NCBI RefSeq assembly: GCF_021731785.1
Contig: NZ_JAKFWS010000048.1
Coordinates: forward strand, 1-47,986
DNA length: 47,986 bases
Direction: 5' to 3'
Source of the DNA: Methylocystis sp.
GTDB lineage: Bacteria > Pseudomonadota > Alphaproteobacteria > Rhizobiales > Beijerinckiaceae
This document shows positions 43,443 to 47,986 of this stretch, piece after piece. The notes below the pieces were generated by a model that was given only the letters and a program-made list of their open reading frames with translations, searched no databases and was not told the origin of the DNA. Made by a program: the position numbers and the translations under genes. The first letter of the stretch is position 1. Each line of letters starts with the position of its first letter.

Positions 43443-44521
43443 GACAGCCGCCCTTCCGTCCTCGTTCGCAATTCGCCGAGGCCGCGCTTGAGCATCGGCG
43501 CGAGACCGAACGCGTGACTCCGCCGCTCCCTATCAGGCGGGAGACGGCAGCCGACCGCGCGTCGTCGCGCAATGGCAATGACGACGTGACGATACGAGTC
43601 ACGGCACCGGAGCCGGAAGGGGCGGGAGGCTTCGTCCCCGCCTATACAAAAGGGCTCTTGGCGCTTACCGGCGCGGAACTGTTGAAGCGAGAATTTCCCG
43701 CGCGTGACTTTCTGATGTCGCCCTGGCTGCCTTCGAAGGGCTTGGCGATGATCTTCGCAGAGCGCGGGATAGGTAAGACCTGGGTAGGATTGAATATCGC
43801 CCATGCCATCGCGGTCAAGGGTTCATTCCTCGGCTGGAAAGCTCTCTGTTCAAAGCGCGTCGTTTATATCGACGGCGAGATGCCGGCGGCGATGATTAAG
43901 GATAGATACGCCACGATCGTCGCTGGCGCAGACTTCGACGCGCCCGAGGATAATTTCCGGCTCGTAGCCGCCGACCTTCAACAGGACGGGTTGCCAGACC
44001 TCGCGGACCCGGTGGCGCAACGGTTCTACGACGCCGAGATAGCCGACGCCGACCTCATCATCGTCGACAATCTTTCGACGGTGTGTCGGGCGCTCCGCGA
44101 GAACGAAGCAGACTCCTGGGGCCCGGTGCAGGCGTGGGCGCTACGTCAGCGCGCCGCCGGCAAATCGGTCCTGCTGATCCATCACGCCGGCAAGGGTGGC
44201 GGGCAACGCGGCACGTCGCGAAAGGAAGATGTTCTCGACACTGTCGTCTCGCTCAAGCGGCCGGTCGACTATGACGCCTCAGAAGGCGCGCGGTTCGAGG
44301 TGCACTTCACGAAGTCGAGGGGCTTTTTCGGCGACGACGCAGCGCCATTCGAAGCGCGGCTGATCGAAGGCCGATGGGAGACCGGCGAGATCGTCGTCGA
44401 CGACAGCGCCGACACCATCCGCGCGCTGAAAGAAGGTGGCGCGAGCGTGCGAGAGATCGCCGACCGGCTCGGTATGTCCAAGTCGTCGGTCGATCGGAAG
44501 CTGAAGGGAGGTCGCGAATGA
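43439..44521 (+). CDS. RecA-like AAA ATPase (AAA_25), replication-type
   Basis: The 360-aa protein has a RecA-fold ATPase like RepA-type helicases of mobile elements: Walker A in MIFAERGIGKTWVGLNIA (about residues 104-121), KRVVYIDGEMPAAMIKDRY, Walker B DADLIIVDNLS, and the sensor-like VLLIHHAGKGGGQRGTSRKEDV. A C-terminal HTH (ALKEGGASVREIADRLGMSKSSVDRKL) can bind DNA. A helicase or initiator for replication of the element is the likely role, consistent with an iteron-like array in the next gene, which overlaps it by 4 bases. Confidence 0.8.
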   Translation: MRQPPFRPRSQFAEAALEHRRETERVTPPLPIRRETAADRASSRNGNDDVTIRVTAPEPEGAGGFVPAYTKGLLALTGAELLKREFPARDFLMSPWLPSKGLAMIFAERGIGKTWVGLNIAHAIAVKGSFLGWKALCSKRVVYIDGEMPAAMIKDRYATIVAGADFDAPEDNFRLVAADLQQDGLPDLADPVAQRFYDAEIADADLIIVDNLSTVCRALRENEADSWGPVQAWALRQRAAGKSVLLIHHAGKGGGQRGTSRKEDVLDTVVSLKRPVDYDASEGARFEVHFTKSRGFFGDDAAPFEARLIEGRWETGEIVVDDSADTIRALKEGGASVREIADRLGMSKSSVDRKLKGGRE

Positions 44522-45024
44522 GCCTCCGCGAGCTGGCCAAAAAGCATCTGGCGAAGACAGCCTGTCCCACACTGTCCCAGGCGGGACAGTATAGGGGTGT
44601 CCCAGCGGGACAAAACGGCTCAAGCCCATATTTTTCTATGGACTCCGCTGTCCCAGGCTCTGTCCCAGGTGGGACAGCAAATCGGGACGCTGGGACAGTT
44701 TGTCCCGCTGGGACAATGCGAGACGGTGGGACACTTGGGACGCTTGGGACGCTTGGGACGCTTGGGACGCTTGGGACGCTTGGGACACCTGGGACGCTTG
44801 GGACAGTTGGGACAAGCTCCCCTCGCAATCCAGCGCCTGTTTCTCTCGAAGACCGCCGCGCCTTTGTCGAAGCGATCTACGCTCGGATGGACGCCGTGCG
44901 CAAACGGCGTCGGGATTGGTGGGCGCAGTCCGTCGACGATCCTCCCGGCCGGCTGACGATCCGCAATATCGCCCGCGACGAGACGACCGTCGTCGATCTT
45001 CGGAAATGGAGGTCGGGCCGATGA
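44518..45024 (+). CDS. phage-element protein with Gly-Thr-Leu repeats over an iteron-like array
   Basis: The 168-aa frame starts at ATG 44518, overlapping the ATPase stop. After 20 ordinary residues (MSLRELAKKHLAKTACPTLS), residues about 20-100 are low-complexity, encoded by the repeat array (GTLGTLGT at 71-100). The C-terminal 65 residues are ordinary again (LEDRRAFVEAIYARMDAVRKRRRDWW, LTIRNIARDETTVVDLRKW). The repeats probably matter as DNA more than as protein. No family was recognised. Confidence 0.65.
   Translation: MSLRELAKKHLAKTACPTLSQAGQYRGVPAGQNGSSPYFSMDSAVPGSVPGGTANRDAGTVCPAGTMRDGGTLGTLGTLGTLGTLGTLGTPGTLGTVGTSSPRNPAPVSLEDRRAFVEAIYARMDAVRKRRRDWWAQSVDDPPGRLTIRNIARDETTVVDLRKWRSGR
44564..44813. 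repeat. iteron-like array of GGGAC/GTCCC motifs
   Basis: I count 22 GGGAC/GTCCC motifs in 250 bases. The right part is ten direct copies of a 9-base unit (TTGGGACGC type) at exact 9-base spacing from 44,728 to 44,813. The left part holds four dyads with TGTCCC/GGGACA arms: 44,571-44,590 (8-base perfect arms), 44,597-44,611, 44,660-44,677 and 44,700-44,716. Direct iterons beside a RecA-like ATPase gene resemble a replication origin or initiator-binding locus. Confidence 0.7.
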
Positions 45025-45332
45025 TCCGCCGTCGCCTTCCAAACCGCCGCGCACATGAGGCGGTCGCCTTCGCCTTCCGGGGGAGGCCCTACACAGCCGG
45101 CGTGGGCCGGTTCCCTGACGTCTCGGTGGCCGAAATCTTCATCGATGCGGAAAAGCAAGCCACCGATGCCGCAGACGATGCGCGTGACGCCGCCGTGACG
45201 CTCAGCCTTGCCTTTCAGCCTGGCGTCCGGCCCCAAGCCATCCGCGCCGCCGTTACCCGCGAGAGCGACGGCCGTCCGTCCGGCATTGCCGGCGCCGTGC
45301 TCGACCTTCTCGAACAGGAGCGGTCAAAATGA
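45021..45332 (+). CDS. TSCPD-domain protein
   Basis: The 103-aa protein matches the TSCPD domain found at the end of vitamin B12-dependent ribonucleotide reductases: VAFAFRGRPYTAGVGRFPDV, AEIFIDAEKQATDAADDARDAAVTLSLAF and PSGIAGAVLDLLEQE. Here the domain stands alone. Stand-alone copies occur in Hyphomicrobiales phage-like elements. It overlaps the repeat-containing gene by 4 bases, and the resolvase gene by 4 bases. A role in nucleotide or metal binding is only inferred. Confidence 0.7.
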   Translation: MIRRRLPNRRAHEAVAFAFRGRPYTAGVGRFPDVSVAEIFIDAEKQATDAADDARDAAVTLSLAFQPGVRPQAIRAAVTRESDGRPSGIAGAVLDLLEQERSK

Positions 45333-45827
45333 TCGTGCTCGGAATAGACCCTGGCCTCGGTGGCGCGATCGCCCTCATCGACGCTAAGACGGGCGCGCTC
45401 GTCGAAATCCACGACATGCCGACGCTGCACGATGGCGCCAGGACGCCGCGCGGTCAATCCGGCGCTCTTCGCCAGCATCATCTATTCGACGCATGCTGGA
45501 CACTGCTTTGTCGAATATGTCGGCGCTCGACCTGGGGAAGGCCCCACAGGGGCTTTTTGCTTCGGACGGTCCAAAGGCATCATCGAAGGCGTTTGCGCTG
45601 CCGCTGGCCTTCCTGTGACGTTCCTGACGCCGTGCGCCTGGAAGCGCGCGGTGGGCATCCCGCCGGGCAAGGAGAACAAAGACAGCGCCCGCAGCGTCGC
45701 AATCAGCCGTTGGCCTTCGCAGGCCGGCCTTTTTGCCCGCAAGTGTGACTGCGACCGCGCCGAAGCGGCGCTCATCGCAGTCGCCGGCATAGCCAAACTG
45801 AACGCCGTCGCATTGGCCGCCCAGTGA
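45329..45827 (+). pseudogene. RuvC-like resolvase, frameshifted
   Basis: The first frame gives MIVLGIDPGLGGAIALIDAK and MPTLHDGA, the start of a RuvC-like RNase H fold with its first acidic residue (GIDPG). It then leaves the frame near 45,440. The second frame continues as GRRAVNPALFASIIYSTHAG, VEYVGARPGEGPTGAFCFGR, TWKRAVGIPPGKE-like WKRAVGIPPGKENKDSARS and CDRAEAALIAVAGIA, to the stop at 45,827. Loss of two bases explains it. Either the gene is dead or the sequence has an error there. Intact relatives resolve branched DNA in phages. Confidence 0.8.
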
Positions 45828-45840
45828 AGGAGGACCAACC

Positions 45841-46089
45841 ATGACTGAATCCATCGAAACTCTCCGAATCGAGCATCGCAAGCTCATCGATAAACAAGAG
45901 CGCGCAGAAAAGCGGCTCACATCCGTCCAGCGCGACCTCGCCGACGCGGAGCGCGGTGAGGCGGTCATGGCGAAGCGGCGCATGATCGAGGCGGCGCTCG
46001 CGGAAGGACAGACGCCGGCGGCCGTGCGACATGAACTGAACTTGTCGCAGCACGAATTTGAGACCTACGCGCCGCGCGTTGGCGGTTAG
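45841..46089 (+). CDS. small coiled-coil phage-element protein
   Basis: The 82-aa frame has a strong ribosome site (GAAGGAGG, 7-base spacing). Residues 5-60 form a charged coiled coil (IEHRKLIDKQERAEKRLTS), and the tail (TPAAVRHELNLSQHEFETYAP) looks like a helix-turn-helix. I do not recognise the family. It follows the broken resolvase by 13 bases. Confidence 0.65.
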   Translation: MTESIETLRIEHRKLIDKQERAEKRLTSVQRDLADAERGEAVMAKRRMIEAALAEGQTPAAVRHELNLSQHEFETYAPRVGG

Positions 46090-46113
46090 ACGGCGGAAAG
46101 GCAGGGGCGCGGC

Positions 46114-46560
46114 ATGACTGCAAATGCAGAGAAGAAGCAGCGGGGCAGGCCATTCGTAAAGGGTCAAAGCGGCAACCCCGGCGGCAAAGCGAAGGGCGCA
46201 AAAAACCACGCCACGCGCGCTGTCGAAGCCCTGCTCGATGGTGAGGCCGAAGCGTTGACGAGGACGGCTATCGACAAGGCGCTGGAAGGCGATGGCGTTG
46301 CTTTGCGCCTCTGTCTCGAACGCTTGTGCCCGCCTCGACGGAGTCGCCACATCTCTTTCGCTTTGCCGGCAGTAGCGAGCGCCGCCGACGCGTCGAGCGC
46401 GATGGGCGCCGTAATCGCCAACGTCGCTGACGGCAATCTGACGCCAGAAGAAGCGGCCAGCGTCGCCGGACTTATCGAGAGCTATGTGAAAACCCTTGAA
46501 GCGCGCGATCTTGAGGAGCGGATCAAGGCGCTCGAACAGAAGGTTGGTGCGCATGACTAA
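46114..46560 (+). CDS. DUF5681-domain protein
   Basis: The 148-aa protein opens with the DUF5681 signature: KKQRGRPFVKGQSGNPGGKAKG, then a helical region (HATRAVEALLDGEAEALTRTAIDKAL) and LRLCLERLCPPRRSRHISFALP. This family is common in phages and integrated elements of Alphaproteobacteria and often stands near terminase genes. Its function is unknown. The stop overlaps the start of the next gene by 8 bases. Confidence 0.75.
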   Translation: MTANAEKKQRGRPFVKGQSGNPGGKAKGAKNHATRAVEALLDGEAEALTRTAIDKALEGDGVALRLCLERLCPPRRSRHISFALPAVASAADASSAMGAVIANVADGNLTPEEAASVAGLIESYVKTLEARDLEERIKALEQKVGAHD

Positions 46561-46735
46561 GGATGAAGCGCGCGCCATGCTCGACATGACGCGGCAGCTT
46601 GCCGAGGCGACGGCCAGATTGATCGCGCGGTGGGCCGACACAATCGATCCTGAAAAGCTGTCGGCGGAAGAGGCAGAAGAAATCGCCAAGGCGCTTAAGC
46701 AACTCCGCAAGGCCGGAGCGCTCCGCACACACTAA
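46553..46735 (+). CDS. small phage-element protein
   Basis: This 60-aa all-helical frame (MTKDEARAMLDMTRQLAEAT, then AEEAEEIAKALKQLRKAG) starts at ATG 46553, overlapping the DUF5681 gene. I do not recognise it. The overlap and codon use support a real gene. Confidence 0.55.
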   Translation: MTKDEARAMLDMTRQLAEATARLIARWADTIDPEKLSAEEAEEIAKALKQLRKAGALRTH

Positions 46736-46762
46736 ACGCGGCTAGCAGAAAGAGGGCGATTC

Positions 46763-47047
46763 ATGGCGACGAGAAGACAACGTGTTGAGGCCCTTGAGGC
46801 CAAGGCCAAGACCATGGCGCTACCACAGGACGCACAAGCCGCGCCAAAATTTGACATTGAAGAATTTGAGAAGAGGCTCGAACGAGAAAGGCGCCTGCGG
46901 CGCGAGGGCCGAGAGGCGGAGATTCCGCCACCGCCACCGATCGATCCTGGCCATCGCTTCGCCCGAACTATCGAGTATCTCGATAAAATTATATCTGAAG
47001 AGAACCGGAGGGGCGCGTCTGCGGGGTTTCACGGTCGGCAGCGGTAG
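46763..47047 (+). CDS. small charged phage-element protein
   Basis: The 94-aa frame begins MATRRQRVEALEAKAKTMAL and has a basic, helical middle (FEKRLERERRLRREGREAE), a short proline run (IPPPPPIDPG) and RFARTIEYLDKIISEENRRG. I do not recognise a family. A ribosome site (AAAGAGG) lies 9 bases upstream. Confidence 0.6.
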   Translation: MATRRQRVEALEAKAKTMALPQDAQAAPKFDIEEFEKRLERERRLRREGREAEIPPPPPIDPGHRFARTIEYLDKIISEENRRGASAGFHGRQR

Positions 47048-47118
47048 CGACCAGTGAATCGGTAAACAAGGATGCGCCGATCTCTCGCGCTTCCAGCGGA
47101 TTGGAGAAATAAAATCGC

Positions 47119-47370
47119 ATGCTGTGTTTCGCCGGACTGCATCACCTTCGGCACCCACGCAGGCTGCTAACAAATGCTAACGTCCGCGCCCGTATCGGCC
47201 AAATTCGCGATGAAGCCTCGGCAGACGCTCACCCAACCTTACAAAAGATCTTCAAAGCGTTGGAAGAAGCTGCGTTGGAAGACATCGGCTCTGGCTCTTT
47301 GCGATCAGCCTGCAAGAAAGCCGAGCAATATTCAGAAATGGCCCTCAGGCTGTCCCGGCTCCCTCACTGA
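47119..47370 (+). pseudogene. remnant resembling phage terminase small subunit
   Basis: Within this 83-codon frame the segment RRLLTNANVRARIGQIRDEA is very like the LLTNxxVxARIxEL stretch of small terminase subunits, followed by helical LQKIFKALEEAALEDIGSGS. The N-terminal DNA-binding part is absent and the beginning reads as unrelated sequence, so this is probably the tail of a decayed packaging gene. No large subunit follows within the window. Confidence 0.4.
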
Positions 47371-47544
47371 CGCAGCTCGCGCCAAGGCGACAAATTCGAC
47401 CAGAGCAATCCGGCTTTGGCCGTTTTCTATTGTTGCAACAACTGACTGATGCCGACCGAGCTTCTTGGCGACCATCGCCTGAGCCAGGGCCGCCGCTTGG
47501 CGCAGAGAGACCAATTGGTCCGGCGCGCCTGCGCCAAGGATCAC
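47332..47544 (-). CDS. XRE-family helix-turn-helix fragment
   Basis: A 70-aa frame from GTG 47544 contains a recognisable XRE helix-turn-helix: LRQAAALAQAMVAKKLGRHQ, then SVVATIENGQSRIALVEFV. The usual N-terminal helix is replaced by unrelated residues (VILGAGAPDQ) and the tail beyond LARAAS looks random, so it may be a truncated relic. The GTG overlaps the stop of the TPR gene (GTGA), which could also give coupled translation. Confidence 0.45.
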   Translation of the reverse strand: MILGAGAPDQLVSLRQAAALAQAMVAKKLGRHQSVVATIENGQSRIALVEFVALARAASVREPGQPEGHF

Positions 47545-47986
47545 TTTGACTTGCGCCCCTGCGTCTTGAGCAGGTCGACCAGCGCTTGCGCCTCGAGCAA
47601 GTGGGATTCGTAATAGGCCGCGTTCGGCGCGTGGCCGCCGGCGCGCATGACGTCGCGCGCCGCGTCGATTTGTCGAAGCGCCGTCGCCGCGGTTTGCGCA
47701 TCTTTTTGGCGCTCGGCGAGACGCAGCAGCGCGACGCCCTGATTGCCGGTGGTCATCGCCCAGTAGAGCGGCGCGCGGTCGCGGGTATATTCCTTCAGCG
47801 CTTCGCGATAGGCGGCGACCGCCTCATTGAGCTTATCCGTCCCGCTCTCGCGCTCGCCGAGCCTTGCGAGCGCATTGCCGAGGTTCATCTGCGTCATTGC
47901 CCACTTTGGCGGCGCGCGGTCGCGGGTATATTCCTTCAGCGCCTCGCGATAGGCGGCGACCGCCTCATTGAGCTTATCCGTCCCGC
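47541..47986 (-). CDS. TPR-repeat protein, 5' end beyond window
   Basis: The frame is open to the window edge, so the N-terminus is missing; the last 148 residues are visible. It is built of long TPR units of 47 residues with the pattern WAMTQMNLGNALARLGERES, then DKLNEAVAAYREALKEYTRD. Two successive units are nearly identical at the DNA level (73 bases at 47,771 and 47,912). The last unit is degenerate (LRLAERQKDAQTAATALRQI) and the protein ends ALVDLLKTQGRKSK. Such TPR arrays bind partner proteins and in relatives often join CHAT or other effector domains; none is visible here. Confidence 0.8.
   Translation of the reverse strand, partial: GTDKLNEAVAAYREALKEYTRDRAPPKWAMTQMNLGNALARLGERESGTDKLNEAVAAYREALKEYTRDRAPLYWAMTTGNQGVALLRLAERQKDAQTAATALRQIDAARDVMRAGGHAPNAAYYESHLLEAQALVDLLKTQGRKSK

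Noticed and set aside
44728-44813. Short tandem repeats as a CRISPR array
   Set aside because: Units are 9 bases with no spacers and no cas genes are near.
45430-45450. Programmed ribosomal frameshift in the RuvC-like gene
   Set aside because: No slippery heptamer or following hairpin is visible, and a two-base loss explains the shift simply.
40900-47986. tRNA gene or att site beside the integrase
   Set aside because: No tRNA-like cloverleaf and no obvious direct repeat was seen near the junction; the other edge of the element is uncertain.

Overview
The window reads as a chromosomal segment of a GC-rich alphaproteobacterium, most likely order Hyphomicrobiales. Supporting signs are DUF1491, DUF2336 and alphaproteobacterial-type zur genes, a DivJ-like kinase beside a peptidoglycan-binding protein, 47-residue TPR units and dispersed GC-rich palindromes. 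A Methylocystis/Beijerinckiaceae-like host would fit, but that is an impression, not a result. No rRNA, tRNA or CRISPR array was recognised.

Region 1 (1-22,490) is ordinary core genome. It holds a zur operon, argG, a lysine 2,3-aminomutase-like radical SAM gene, a large MscS-type channel, a CAP lipoprotein, a DivJ-like histidine kinase with a peptidoglycan-binding partner, lepA, an EamA transporter, a methyltransferase, proA, nadD, rimO and fabH. Several hairpin terminators and palindromic repeats separate the units.

Region 2 (22,640-37,337) is the most interesting part. After an FNT-family channel comes a 13.6-kb, one-direction, mostly start/stop-overlapping operon for a group 1h (actinobacterial-type, high-affinity) [NiFe]-hydrogenase. 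The order is hhyS, hhyL, a NifU-like protein without its CxxC, DUF5947, DUF6084, an unnamed 452-aa protein, the maturation protease with a membrane tail, hypF, hypC, a SIS-domain sugar-isomerase-like protein, hypD, hypE, hypA and hypB. The protease frame runs without a stop into a 35-aa DUF6893-like membrane microprotein that has its own strong Shine-Dalgarno site, so one DNA stretch may make both a fusion and a free microprotein. The hydrogenase has no Tat signal and its small subunit carries the CxGD (Asp-for-Cys) motif. The inferred role is cytoplasmic uptake of trace H2. No dedicated electron acceptor and no hypX lie in the window.

Region 3 (37,338-41,010) is a decayed iron-uptake operon. 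A TonB-dependent receptor has a one-base frameshift and has lost its C-terminal half. It is followed by a small membrane protein and a PepSY-TM protein cut off at its C-terminus.

Region 4 (about 40,912-47,400) is an integrated phage-like element. Its N-terminally truncated tyrosine integrase abuts the truncated PepSY gene, marking a recombination junction. It carries an AlpA-like regulator, an AAA ATPase, a gene containing a dense iteron-like array of GGGAC/GTCCC motifs, a TSCPD-domain protein, a frameshifted RuvC-like resolvase, a DUF5681 protein and a small-terminase-like remnant. The window ends with an XRE fragment and a TPR-repeat protein on the minus strand.
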